A stretch of DNA of 64,000 nucleotides. Source: Streptomyces paradoxus (lineage in GTDB: Bacteria; Actinomycetota; Actinomycetes; Streptomycetales; Streptomycetaceae). The translations under genes and the position numbers were made by a program. The number at the start of each line of letters is the position of its first letter. Positions within the stretch are counted from its first letter, which is position 1. The notes under the pieces are model-generated. The model worked only from the letters and a program-made list of their open reading frames with translations. It did no database searches and was not told the DNA's origin. The stretch is taken from assembly GCF_014202475.1 (NCBI RefSeq), contig NZ_JACHGV010000001.1, positions 428,186 through 492,185 of the forward strand. Reading direction: 5' to 3'. Shown here in pieces: positions 8,165-16,154 of the stretch.

Positions 8165-8586
8165 TCGAAGACGGCGGGTACGTGAAGCCTTTCCCAGGAC
8201 TTCCGGCCCGGCGTGCCGTCAGCGTCGCGGCCTGTGAATCCGAGCTTGCGCTGCCACATCGCGTACGACTTCCGGTCCGCCTCGCTCCACTGGGAGTCGG
8301 GCCCGGCGGCGTACGCCGAGCACTCCTCCTCGATGAGGCGGAAGCCCATGGCCTCGATGACCGGGCTCGTCACGGAGGACTGGAAGAAGTCGGCGCCCGG
8401 GAACGGCTCGAAATCCCCGTGCATGGCCGGTGCGGCCACACGGATCCGCTGACCCGGATGGATGACGTCAGGATTCTCGATCTCGGGATTCCATTCGAGA
8501 ATCTGGTCGAGCGTCACGTGATGCATGGACGCGATCTTGATGAGGGTGTCGCCGCGCTTGACCACATAGAACTGTGTCTTTTCCAT
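8161..8586 (-). CDS. LysM-domain protein with peptidoglycan-binding-like C-terminus
   Basis: This 141-residue protein has no signal peptide. Residues 6-51 form a LysM module: FYVVKRGDTLIKIASMHHVT, then NPEIENPDVIHPGQRIRV. Residues 95-139 (SEADRKSYAMWQRKLGFTGRDADG...SWERLHVP) resemble the short C-terminal cell-wall-binding module seen in some actinobacterial and phage lytic enzymes. There is no catalytic domain. It is coupled by GTGA to the membrane protein that follows, so a cell-envelope role is inferred. Lacking an export signal, it may instead act inside the cell or leave by a non-standard route. The ATG at 8586 leaves the LysM intact. Confidence 0.82.
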   Translation of the reverse strand: MEKTQFYVVKRGDTLIKIASMHHVTLDQILEWNPEIENPDVIHPGQRIRVAAPAMHGDFEPFPGADFFQSSVTSPVIEAMGFRLIEEECSAYAAGPDSQWSEADRKSYAMWQRKLGFTGRDADGTPGRKSWERLHVPAVFE

Positions 8587-8664
8587 ATACCCAGATTAAG
8601 CGGATTCTCCGGGATGAAAAAGTCGGGAATTCCGTTACGCTTTCACTTTTTGATGCGGCAACTG

Positions 8665-8681
8665 CTTCCGTCTGACGGAAG
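8665..8681. promoter_or_regulatory. 17-bp perfect palindrome upstream of the Rieske oxygenase gene
   Basis: CTTCCGTC, a central T and GACGGAAG form a perfect palindrome. It is nested in an outer GCAAC (8658-8662) / GTTGC (8686-8690) repeat. It lies 69 bases before the oxygenase start, in the divergent region with the LysM gene. It could be a repressor site or an mRNA leader hairpin. Confidence 0.45.
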
Positions 8682-8749
8682 GCCCGTTGCGGCGCCGGGA
8701 GAGCCGCGCCGACGATGGCGCCACGACCCAGAGACGGGAGCCGAACGCC

Positions 8750-9820
8750 ATGCCCCACATGACCGCCTTCGCCAGGAACCAGTGGTACGTCGCCGCCTAC
8801 AGTCACGAAGTCGGGCGGGAGTTGCTCGGCCGGACGATCCTCGGTGAGACGCTCGTGCTCTACCGGACGGAGGAGGACGGCACGCCGGTCGTCCTGCACG
8901 ACCGGTGTGTGCACCGCCGGTACCCGCTGTCCCAGGCGCCGACGCGCCTGGACGGGGACCGGATCGTGTGCGGCTACCACGGCTTCACGTACGACACGAC
9001 CGGCACCTGTGTGTACGTGCCGGGGCAGAAACGGGTGCCGCGCACCGCCCGGGTCGCCTCCTACCCGGTCGTCGAGCAGGACTCGCTGATCTGGGTGTGG
9101 ATCGGCGACCCGGCGCTCGCCGACCCGCAGACCATCCCCCGGGCCCGGCACCTGGACACCCCGGGCTGGGTCACCGTGTGCGGCATGGAGCCCATCGACT
9201 GCGACTACGGCCTGCTCGTCGACAACCTCCTGGACCTGTCCCACGAGACGTATCTGCACGGCGGCTACATCGGCACCCCCGAGGTCGCCGAGACGCCGAT
9301 CACCACCGAGGTCGACGAGGGCGCCGGGATCGTCCGGGTCAGCCGGCACATGGACGACGCCGAGTGCCCGCCGTTCTACGCCAAGTCCACCGGCATCGAG
9401 GGCCGGATCACCCGCTGGCAGGACATCGAGTACCACGCGCCGTGCCTGTATCTGCTGCACGCCCGTATCGCCCCGGTGGGGGTGCTGCCCGAAGCGGACG
9501 GCAGCGACCCGAACGCCTTTCACACCGAGATCACGTACGCGATCACGCCGTCGGGCGACGGCAAGGTGTACGACTTCTGGGCCGTCTCGCGCGACTGGGC
9601 CACGGACGACGCCGAGGTCACCGAGTTCCTGCGCGGGAACAACCACACGGTGGTGATGCAGGACGTCACCGCGCTCAACCTGCTGCAGGAGACCCTCGGC
9701 ACCGAGCGGACCGGCTACCAGGAGCTGAGCATCAACATCGACACCGGTGGCCTCGCCGCCCGCCGCATCCTCGCCCGGCTGGTGGAGCAGGGCGAGAAGC
9801 CCGTGGAGCAGATCCGGTGA
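8750..9820 (+). CDS. Rieske non-heme iron oxygenase, vanillate O-demethylase oxygenase-like
   Basis: This 356-residue oxygenase has the [2Fe-2S] Rieske ligands in RCVHRRYPL and VCGYHGFTY (CxH and CxxH, residues about 47-70). The mononuclear iron motif is in the catalytic domain, DNLLDLSHETYLHGGYIG. The opening NQWYVAAYSHEVGRELLGR is typical of the VanA group, which O-demethylates vanillate, but related enzymes remove N-methyl groups or hydroxylate other substrates. The ATG at 8750 is preferred because GGGAG stands 10 bases upstream. It is coupled to a 60-residue protein (GTGA) and then to a reductase, giving a complete electron chain. The substrate is not settled. Confidence 0.9.
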   Translation: MPHMTAFARNQWYVAAYSHEVGRELLGRTILGETLVLYRTEEDGTPVVLHDRCVHRRYPLSQAPTRLDGDRIVCGYHGFTYDTTGTCVYVPGQKRVPRTARVASYPVVEQDSLIWVWIGDPALADPQTIPRARHLDTPGWVTVCGMEPIDCDYGLLVDNLLDLSHETYLHGGYIGTPEVAETPITTEVDEGAGIVRVSRHMDDAECPPFYAKSTGIEGRITRWQDIEYHAPCLYLLHARIAPVGVLPEADGSDPNAFHTEITYAITPSGDGKVYDFWAVSRDWATDDAEVTEFLRGNNHTVVMQDVTALNLLQETLGTERTGYQELSINIDTGGLAARRILARLVEQGEKPVEQIR

Positions 9821-9999
9821 CGGCTCCGACCGGCGAGATCTACCGCATCGACTGGGTGCCCGGCACCGACGTGCTGCACGGCACGTGCCACTGCGGCCGC
9901 GAGCACACCGCGCAGGACCCGGTCGAGATGTGGGAGTGGATGCTCGCCCACCCGCAGGGACATGTGAGCGACGACGAACCGCGAGGGACCAGTCCATGA
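9817..9999 (+). CDS. 60-residue Cys/His protein between oxygenase and reductase
   Basis: The GTG at 9817 overlaps the oxygenase stop and the TGA at 9997 overlaps the reductase ATG, so the small frame is translationally locked into the operon. The core is GTCHCGREHTAQDPVEMWEW, with one CxC and nearby His residues, followed by MLAHPQGHVSDD. The CHC...H...H layout could bind a metal. I know no named family. Its placement suggests an accessory factor or small subunit of the oxygenase system, which is inference. The tight overlaps on both sides and the codon use argue that it is real. Confidence 0.72.
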   Translation: MTAPTGEIYRIDWVPGTDVLHGTCHCGREHTAQDPVEMWEWMLAHPQGHVSDDEPRGTSP

Positions 10000-10931
10000 C
10001 CGTGTACGAGGCCGAACTGATCGTCCGGCGACGTGAGTTCGCCGCCGAGGGAGTGCTCGCCCTGACCTTGCGCCATCCACTGGGCGAGCCGCTCCCGGCC
10101 TGGGAGCCGGGCGCTCACGTCGACGTGCTCCTCGGGCCCGGCCTGGAACGGCAGTACTCGCTGTGCGGCAATCCTGCGGACCGGTCGGCCTGGCGGGTCG
10201 CGGTGCTGCGCGAGCCCGCCGGGCGGGGCGGCTCCGCCCATGTGCACGAGCAGCTGGGAGAGGGCGCCAAGGTGCGGGTGCGCGGGCCCCGGAACAACTT
10301 CCGCCTGGAACCCGCCCCTTCCTACCGCTTCGTCGCCGGCGGCATCGGCATCACGCCGCTCCTGCCGATGCTGGCGGCGGCGGAGGCGGCGGGCGCCGAA
10401 TGGACGCTGCTGTACGGCGGGCGCACCCGCGGGTCCATGGCGTTCGGCGAGGAACTGGGCCGCTACGGGGACCGCGTGACGTTCGCGCCGGAGGACGAGA
10501 CGGGCCTGCTGGACCTGCCCGCGGTGCTGGACGACGTGCCCGAGGGCACGCTCGTCTACTGCTGCGGCCCGGGGCCGCTGCTGGACGCCGTCGAGGCCAG
10601 CTGCCCGCCCGGGGTCCTGCGCGTCGAGCGGTTCCAGCCGAAGGAGCAGGAGACCGGCGGCAACACCGCGTTCGAGGTGGAGCTGGCGCGCAGCGGCAGG
10701 ACGCTCACCGTCGCGCCCGACGTGTCCGTGCTCGACGCCGTGCGCGCCGCCGGGGTCGAGGTCCTGTACTCCTGCACCGAGGGCACCTGTGGCACGTGCG
10801 AGACCGACGTCCTGGACGGGGACCCGGACCACCGCGACTCGGTGCTGACCGACGACGAGCGCGCGGCGGGCGAGACGATGCTCATCTGTGTGTCCCGCTG
10901 CCGCGGCGGGCGGCTCGTACTGGATCTGTGA
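9996..10931 (+). CDS. Oxygenase reductase, flavin/NAD domain plus plant-type [2Fe-2S] ferredoxin (VanB-like)
   Basis: This 311-residue protein is laid out like the phthalate dioxygenase reductase and VanB group. An N-terminal flavin domain carries RQYSLCGNP, the flavin-binding RxYS motif. A pyridine nucleotide domain follows (GGIGITPLLPM, then YCCGPGPLLDAV). The C-terminal ferredoxin holds cluster Cys residues in YSCTEGTCGTCETDV and a final LICVSRC. It passes electrons from NAD(P)H to the Rieske oxygenase two genes upstream. ATG 9996 overlaps the stop of the 60-residue gene (ATGA). The operon may end here; a promoter-like sequence follows before the ABC genes. Confidence 0.93.
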   Translation: MTVYEAELIVRRREFAAEGVLALTLRHPLGEPLPAWEPGAHVDVLLGPGLERQYSLCGNPADRSAWRVAVLREPAGRGGSAHVHEQLGEGAKVRVRGPRNNFRLEPAPSYRFVAGGIGITPLLPMLAAAEAAGAEWTLLYGGRTRGSMAFGEELGRYGDRVTFAPEDETGLLDLPAVLDDVPEGTLVYCCGPGPLLDAVEASCPPGVLRVERFQPKEQETGGNTAFEVELARSGRTLTVAPDVSVLDAVRAAGVEVLYSCTEGTCGTCETDVLDGDPDHRDSVLTDDERAAGETMLICVSRCRGGRLVLDL

Positions 10932-10972
10932 CCCGAAGGTGCTGGTTTCAACAAGCCTTCACCGCACGTGCA

Positions 10973-11002
10973 TTGACCATGGCTCCGGACGGGCCCTAGG
11001 TT
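10973..11002 (+). promoter_or_regulatory. Candidate sigma-70-type promoter for the ABC importer operon
   Basis: TTGACC at 10973-10978 and TAGGTT at 10997-11002 are separated by 18 bases, about 70 bases before the binding-protein start. The match is good for a Streptomyces housekeeping promoter. It suggests the importer can be transcribed separately from the oxygenase genes. Confidence 0.5.
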
Positions 11003-11073
11003 CCCGCTGAGCACTTCCGTACTGCCTGCGCACAGCCTGTCGGAGCACCTCAGCCGGTCCCACAGGGGGAGCC

Positions 11074-12042
11074 ATGCGTCGCCTGCTCGTCGGCCTGACG
11101 GCCTGGTCCGTCCTGGCCTCCGTCACCGCCTGCGGGTCGTCCGACCCCGGCGGGAAGGACACGGCCGGCTCGTCCGGCGGAACCACCGCCGTCAAGGTCG
11201 GGGTCGTTCCCGTCCTGGACGTCGCACCCATCTACCTGGGCGAGAAGCAGGGCTTCTACGCCGACCGCGGCCTCGAACTGGAGCTGGTACCGGCCCAGGG
11301 CGGGGCCGCGATCGTGCCCGGGGTCATGTCCGGCCAGTTCCAGTTCGGCTTCAGCAACACCACCTCGCTGCTGCTCGCCCGCTCCAAGAACGTGCCCGTC
11401 AAGGCCGTGGCGAACGGTGTCGCGTCGACGGGTGAGGACGGCGCCGACTTCGCCGCCATCACGGTGAGGAAGGGCTCTCCCCTCACCTCCGCCAAGCAGC
11501 TGGAGGGCAAGAAGGCGGCGGTCAACACCCTCAACAACATCTGCGACACGTCGATCAGGGAGTCCGTCCGCAAGGACGGCGGCGACCCTGCGAAGGTCGA
11601 GTTCGTCGAGATGCCCTTCGACCGGATGCCGGCCGCACTGGACGGCAGGCAGGTCGACGCGGCCTGCACCCCGGAGCCCGCGCTGGCCACCGTGAAGGCC
11701 GCGGGCGGCAAGGAGATCGCGTCGAACTTCCACGACGTGTCACCGGACCTCACCGTGGCCATGTACTTCACCTCCGAGCAGTTCGCCGGCAAGAACCCGG
11801 AACTGGTGAAGAAGTTCCAGGAGGCCACCGCCGAGTCACTGAAGTACGCCGACAGCCACCCGGAGGAGGTCCGGCAGATTCTCACCACGTACACGAAGAT
11901 CCCCGCCACCCTGCTGGAGAAGCTGACCCTGCCGCGCTATCCGGCCGAGCCCGACCGGCCGTCGATCGAGCGGCTGGCCGAACTCGGCGAGCGGGACGGG
12001 CTGTTCGAGAAGAAGCCGGACCTGGACGAGCTGCTGCCGTGA
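11074..12042 (+). CDS. ABC importer solute-binding lipoprotein, NMT1/SsuA type
   Basis: This 322-residue lipoprotein has a signal ending SVLASVTAC, with the lipidated Cys at residue 20. The mature part starts VKVGVVPVLDVAPIYLGEKQGFYADRGLEL, the typical opening of nitrate/sulfonate/taurine/thiamine-precursor binding proteins. It continues with GVMSGQFQFGFSNTTSLLLA and DGRQVDAACTPEPA. It should capture a small organic ligand at the outer membrane face and deliver it to the two permeases that follow. The ligand cannot be read from sequence; the nearby oxygenase and hydroxyproline genes suggest a methylated amino acid or an aromatic compound. The stop overlaps the next GTG. Confidence 0.9.
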   Translation: MRRLLVGLTAWSVLASVTACGSSDPGGKDTAGSSGGTTAVKVGVVPVLDVAPIYLGEKQGFYADRGLELELVPAQGGAAIVPGVMSGQFQFGFSNTTSLLLARSKNVPVKAVANGVASTGEDGADFAAITVRKGSPLTSAKQLEGKKAAVNTLNNICDTSIRESVRKDGGDPAKVEFVEMPFDRMPAALDGRQVDAACTPEPALATVKAAGGKEIASNFHDVSPDLTVAMYFTSEQFAGKNPELVKKFQEATAESLKYADSHPEEVRQILTTYTKIPATLLEKLTLPRYPAEPDRPSIERLAELGERDGLFEKKPDLDELLP

Positions 12043-12812
12043 GGGGCTCCGACGCGGCCCTCGGTGCGGCCGGGTTCGCGGTGTTCGTCCTCCTGGGCGA
12101 GGCCGTGCCGCGGCTCGGCCTGGTCGACGAGGACCACTTCCCGCCGGCCGGCCGCATCGCCGGCGCGCTCGGCCGCGAACTCTCCGACACGGCCTTCTGG
12201 TCGGCGCTCGGCGACACCCTCACCGGCTGGGCGCTGGGCCTGGCGATCGCGGTGAGCGCGGGTGTCGTCGCGGGCGTGGTGATCTCCGTGGTGCCGTGGC
12301 TGCGCGAGGTGACGGCCTCCACGATCGAGTTCCTGCGGCCCATCCCGTCGGTCGCGCTGATCCCGCTGGCGGTGCTGCTGTACGGCACGGAACTGCGCTC
12401 GGTCCTGCTCCTGGTCGTGTACGCCTCGTTCTGGCAGGTGCTGATCCAGGTCCTGTACGGCGTGCGCGACGTCGACCCGGTCGCGGAGGAGACGGCACGC
12501 TCGTACGGTCTGGGCGCCTGGGCACGGGTGCGGCACGTGCTGTGGCCATCGGCGCTGCCGTACGTCATGACCGGGGTGCGGCTGGCCGCGGCCGTGGCGC
12601 TCATCCTCGCCGTCACCGCCGAACTGGTCATCGGGGCCCCGGGGCTGGGGGCGCGGATCGCGGTGGCGCAGACCTCGCAGGCGGTGCCGGAGATGTACGC
12701 GCTGATCGTGGTGACCGGGGTGCTCGGGCTGCTGATCAACGTGGGGGCGAGGGCGGTGGAGCGGCGGGCCCTGGCCTGGCACCAGTCGGTGCGCGGGGAG
12801 GTGGCGGTGTGA
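12039..12812 (+). CDS. ABC importer permease 1 (SsuC-like)
   Basis: This 257-residue permease has about six membrane helices. Its cytoplasmic coupling loop is EETARSYGLGAWARVRHVLWPSALP, the EAA-type motif of the SsuC/TauC family. GTG 12039 overlaps the binding-protein stop (GTGA), and its own stop overlaps the next GTG. Most importers of this type use one permease as a homodimer. Here a second, different permease follows, so the channel is probably a heterodimer. Confidence 0.9.
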   Translation: MRGSDAALGAAGFAVFVLLGEAVPRLGLVDEDHFPPAGRIAGALGRELSDTAFWSALGDTLTGWALGLAIAVSAGVVAGVVISVVPWLREVTASTIEFLRPIPSVALIPLAVLLYGTELRSVLLLVVYASFWQVLIQVLYGVRDVDPVAEETARSYGLGAWARVRHVLWPSALPYVMTGVRLAAAVALILAVTAELVIGAPGLGARIAVAQTSQAVPEMYALIVVTGVLGLLINVGARAVERRALAWHQSVRGEVAV

Positions 12813-13627
12813 TGGGGGTCCCCGCTGGCCGGGTGACGTCGAGAGCTTGGGGGAGGGCCGCGCTGCGGCTGGTGTTCGCGCTCGCGCTGCCGGCGGTGCT
12901 GGTGGCCGTCTGGTGGGTGGCGTCGGCCGGCAGCACGAACGTCTACTGGCCGCCGCTGCGGACCGTCTTCGGGGCCTTCCCGGACGTGTGGACGGGCGAG
13001 CGGCTGCGCGGGGACGTGCTGCCCAGCGTGCTGCGGCTCGCGGCGGGATACGCCGTGGCGGCCGTCGTGGGGGTGGCGCTCGGCACGGTCATCGGCTCCC
13101 GGCGTCGGGTGCGGGCGCTGTGCGAGCCGGTACTGGAGTTCCTGCGGGCGGTGCCGCCGCCGGTCCTGGTGCCGGTCATCATGCTGTTCGCCGGGATCGG
13201 CGACATGATGAAGATCGCGGTGATCGCGAGCGGCTGTGTCTGGCCGGTCCTGCTCAACACGGTCGAGGGCGTCCGCGCGGTCGACCCGGTCCTCGCCGAG
13301 ACGGCCCGCTCGTACGGCATCACGGGTGTGGCCCGGCTGCGGGACGTGGTGCTGCGCTCGGCGAGCCCGCAGATCTTCGCGGGCCTGCGCCAGGCGCTGT
13401 CGATCGGGATCATTCTCATGGTGATCAGCGAGATGTTCGCCGCCAGCAACGGCCTCGGCTTCACCATCGTGCAGTTCCAGCGCGGTTTCGCCATCCCCGA
13501 CATGTGGACCGGGATTCTGCTCCTCGGTCTGCTCGGCTTCCTCCTCTCGGTCCTCTTCCGGCTGGCCGAGCGGCGGGTGCTCGGCTGGTACCACGGCCTG
13601 CGCGAGTCCGGCCGGCGGTCCCCGTGA
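12809..13627 (+). CDS. ABC importer permease 2 (SsuC-like)
   Basis: This 272-residue permease carries the coupling motif AETARSYGITGVARLRDVVLRSASP and about six helices. It is clearly homologous to, but different from, the gene before it. GTG 12809 overlaps the upstream stop; ATG 12812 is equally possible. The first dozen codons (12812-12855, MGVPAGRVTSRAWG) look like a copy of a dispersed Streptomyces repeat rather than family sequence, so the real start may once have been further in. TMs begin at LRLVFALALPAVLVAVWWVA. The ATPase gene follows. Confidence 0.9.
   Translation: MMGVPAGRVTSRAWGRAALRLVFALALPAVLVAVWWVASAGSTNVYWPPLRTVFGAFPDVWTGERLRGDVLPSVLRLAAGYAVAAVVGVALGTVIGSRRRVRALCEPVLEFLRAVPPPVLVPVIMLFAGIGDMMKIAVIASGCVWPVLLNTVEGVRAVDPVLAETARSYGITGVARLRDVVLRSASPQIFAGLRQALSIGIILMVISEMFAASNGLGFTIVQFQRGFAIPDMWTGILLLGLLGFLLSVLFRLAERRVLGWYHGLRESGRRSP
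12812..12855. repeat. Probable dispersed Streptomyces repeat at the start of the second permease gene
   Basis: The stretch starts GGGGGTCCCC and ends GAGAGCTTGGGGGAGGG. From memory this resembles a dispersed intergenic element common in Streptomyces, which starts with a G5TC5 block and ends with a GAGAGCTTGGGGGA block. The two ends can only partly pair here. Recognition is from memory, not search. Confidence 0.45.
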
Positions 13628-13647
13628 ACCTCGCGAAAGGGCGCTCC

Positions 13648-14418
13648 ATGCTGGACGTACACGGCCTCGGGAAGGTCTACGAGGGGTCCGGGCGGCGGAC
13701 CGAAGCGGTGCGCGATCTGACCTTCAGCGTGGCGGCGGGGGAACTGGTCTGTCTCGTCGGGCCGTCGGGCTGCGGCAAGACGACCCTGCTGAAGTGCGTC
13801 GGCGGTCTGCTCGCCCCCACGGCCGGCGAGGTGCGGCTCGCGGGCCGCACGGTGGACGGGCCGCCGCCCGGCATGGCGTTCGTGTTCCAGGAGTACGGCC
13901 GCAGCCTGCTCCCGTGGATGCGGGTCGGGCAGAACGTCGAACTGCCCCTGAAGCAGAAGAGGCTCAGCCGGGAGCGGCGCCGGGCGCTGGTCGCGGACGC
14001 GCTGGAGTCGGTGGGGCTGGCGGACGCCGCGGGGGCGTATCCGTGGCAGCTGTCGGGCGGCATGCAGCAGCGGGTGGCCATCGCGCGGGCGCTGGCGTAC
14101 GAGCCCGAGGTGCTGCTGATGGACGAGCCGTTCGCCGCGGTGGACGCCCAGACCCGGGCCGAACTGGAGGACCTCGTACGGCGGTTGTGGCGGGAGCGCG
14201 GGATCACGATCCTGTTCGTCACCCATGACATCGACGAGGCCGTGTACCTCGGCGAGCGGGTGCTCGTGCTGTCGGCCTCCCCCACCGTCGTCCAGCAGCA
14301 GCTGAAAGTCGATCTGCCGGTCGAGCGGGACCAGCTGCACACGCGGGTGGACCCGCGCTTCGCCGAGCTGCGGACTCGGGTGTACGAGCAGGTCCAGGCG
14401 GCGAAGCTCGGCCGGTGA
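13648..14418 (+). CDS. ABC importer ATP-binding protein (SsuB-like)
   Basis: This 256-residue ATPase has Walker A GPSGCGKTT (residues 38-46), a Q-loop in FVFQEYGRSLLPW, signature LSGGMQQR, Walker B LLMDEPFAAVD and H-loop VTHDIDEAV. It powers the two permeases upstream. ATG 13648 has AAAGGG six bases before it and is preferred; GTG 13624, overlapping the permease stop, is an alternative that would add eight residues. The set binding protein, permease, permease, ATPase is complete. The gene ends 19 bases from the convergent GntR gene. Confidence 0.93.
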   Translation: MLDVHGLGKVYEGSGRRTEAVRDLTFSVAAGELVCLVGPSGCGKTTLLKCVGGLLAPTAGEVRLAGRTVDGPPPGMAFVFQEYGRSLLPWMRVGQNVELPLKQKRLSRERRRALVADALESVGLADAAGAYPWQLSGGMQQRVAIARALAYEPEVLLMDEPFAAVDAQTRAELEDLVRRLWRERGITILFVTHDIDEAVYLGERVLVLSASPTVVQQQLKVDLPVERDQLHTRVDPRFAELRTRVYEQVQAAKLGR

Positions 14419-14437
14419 ACCGGTCGCGTCCGGCTGT

Positions 14438-15109
14438 TCAGGGTGCCGCCCACAGGCCCCGCACGTGCCCCAGGTGCCGCGCCATCACGGCTCGTACGGC
14501 GTCCTCGTCGCGGGCGAGCAGCGCGTCCAGGATCTCCAGGTGCTCCTCGGCCGACGCTTCCAGCCGCCCCTGCGCCACCAGGGCCGTCAGGCCGTAGAGC
14601 CGGGAGCGGCGTCTGAGGTCGCGTACGACGTCGACGAGGTGGCCGTTGCCGGCGAGGGCCAGCAGGCCGAGGTGGAAGCGCAGGTCGGCCTCGACATAGG
14701 CGATGAGGTCGCCGGCCGCGGCGGAGGTGACGATCTCCCGGGCGACCGGGCGGAGCGCCTCCAGGGCCACCGGGTCGGCCGTGCGGGCCAGCCCGGCCGT
14801 GGTGGGGATCTCGATCAGTGCCCGGATGTGGGTGTACTCGTCGAGCTGCTGCTCGGAGACGGCGGTGACCCGGAAGCCCTTGTTGGGCACGGTGTCGACC
14901 AGTCCCTCCTTCGCCAGGTCGAGCATGGCCTCGCGCACGGGCGTGGCGGAGACGCCGAAGCGGGTGGCGAGGCCGGGTGCCGAGTAGACCTCGCCGGGCC
15001 GCAGTTCCCCGGCGATCAGGGCGGCGCGCAGCGCGTCCGCGACCCGCTCCCGGTGGCTGGGCTTCCTGCTGCCGAGCACGGGCAGGGCGGGGGTGTGCTG
15101 CGCGGCCAT
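14438..15109 (-). CDS. GntR family regulator, FCD subgroup
   Basis: This 223-residue regulator has a winged helix at about residues 18-85 (PGLATRFGVSATPVREAMLDL, then NKGFRVT). An all-helical FCD ligand domain follows with metal-site residues of the usual D...H...H type (EADLRFHLGLLALAGN and ARHLGHVRG). It is the last gene of the hydroxyproline operon, so it probably senses a pathway intermediate and controls the operon including itself. The likely operator is upstream of the first gene near 19897-19915. ATG at 15109 keeps the whole DNA-binding domain. Confidence 0.92.
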   Translation of the reverse strand: MAAQHTPALPVLGSRKPSHRERVADALRAALIAGELRPGEVYSAPGLATRFGVSATPVREAMLDLAKEGLVDTVPNKGFRVTAVSEQQLDEYTHIRALIEIPTTAGLARTADPVALEALRPVAREIVTSAAAGDLIAYVEADLRFHLGLLALAGNGHLVDVVRDLRRRSRLYGLTALVAQGRLEASAEEHLEILDALLARDEDAVRAVMARHLGHVRGLWAAP

Positions 15110-15147
15110 GACGGTCGGGGTTCCTCTCTCGTGCGCTTACAGGGTGT

Positions 15148-16149
15148 CTACAGGACGAATCCCGCCGGGAACGGGTCCTCGGGGTCCAGCAAGTACTGGG
15201 CGGTACCGGTGATCCAGGCGCGGCCGGTGAAGCTGGGCAGCACGGCCGGGCGGCCGGCGACCGCGGTCGTGCCGAGCAGTCTGCCGGTGAAGCGGGTGCC
15301 GATGAAGGACTCGTTCACGAACTCGGTGTGCAGCGGGAGTTCGCCGCGCGCGTGCAGCTGTGCCATGCGGGCGCTGGTGCCGGTGCCGCAGGGCGAGCGG
15401 TCGAACCAGCCGGGGTGGATGGCCATGGCGTGCCGGGAATGGCGGGCGGTCGAGCCGGGGGCGGCCAGGTAGACGTGGTGGAGGCCGTGGATGGAGGGGT
15501 CCTCCGGGTGGACGGGCGGGTCCTCGGCGTTGACGGCGGCCATGAGGGACAGGCCGGCCGCGAGGATCTCGTCCTTGCGGGACCGGTCGAAGGGCAGGCC
15601 GAACCGCTCCAGCGGCAGGATGGCGTAGAAGTTGCCGCCGAAGGCGAGGTCGTACGTCACCGTCCGGCCGTCGGCGAGGGTTGCCTCGCGGTCGAGGCCG
15701 ACGGCGAAGGAGGGCACGTTGCGGAGGGTGACCGCCTTGGCGGCACCGTCCTCGACGGACACCTCGGCGACGACCGGGCCCGCCGGGGTGTCGAGCCGGA
15801 TGGTGGTCACCGGCTCGACGACCTCGACCATGCCGGTCTCGACGAGGACGGTCGCCACGCCGATGGTTCCGTGTCCGCACATCGGCAGATAGCCGGAGAC
15901 CTCGATGTAGAGGACGCCCCAGTCGCAGTCGGGCCGGGTCGGGGGCTGGAGGATCGCGCCGCTCATGGCGGAGTGGCCGCGCGGCTCGTTCATCAGCAAC
16001 TGCTTGACGTCGTCGCGGTGTTCGCGGAACCACAGCCGCCGTTCGTTCATGGTGGCGCCGGGGACGGCGCCGATGCCGCCGGTGATCACGCGGGTCGGCA
16101 TGCCCTCGGTGTGCGAGTCGACGGCGTGCAGGGTGAGTCTGCTGCGCAT
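15148..16149 (-). CDS. 4-hydroxyproline 2-epimerase (proline racemase family)
   Basis: This 333-residue enzyme keeps both catalytic cysteines of the racemase fold: MCGHGTIGV near residue 90 and SPCGTGTSARMA near residue 255. Having two Cys, it should be an epimerase or racemase, not the related dehydratase, which carries Thr at one site. In this operon the natural reaction is trans-4-hydroxy-L-proline to cis-4-hydroxy-D-proline, the first step of the bacterial pathway. The ATG at 16149 is preceded by GAGGAC and lies five bases after the deaminase stop. The product is cytoplasmic, with no signal peptide. Confidence 0.9.
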   Translation of the reverse strand: MRSRLTLHAVDSHTEGMPTRVITGGIGAVPGATMNERRLWFREHRDDVKQLLMNEPRGHSAMSGAILQPPTRPDCDWGVLYIEVSGYLPMCGHGTIGVATVLVETGMVEVVEPVTTIRLDTPAGPVVAEVSVEDGAAKAVTLRNVPSFAVGLDREATLADGRTVTYDLAFGGNFYAILPLERFGLPFDRSRKDEILAAGLSLMAAVNAEDPPVHPEDPSIHGLHHVYLAAPGSTARHSRHAMAIHPGWFDRSPCGTGTSARMAQLHARGELPLHTEFVNESFIGTRFTGRLLGTTAVAGRPAVLPSFTGRAWITGTAQYLLDPEDPFPAGFVL

Positions 16150-16154
16150 GGTCC

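Noticed and set aside
8161..8586. LysM gene as a prophage remnant
   Set aside because: No capsid, tail, integrase or attachment repeats are nearby; only the module type is shared with phage lysins.
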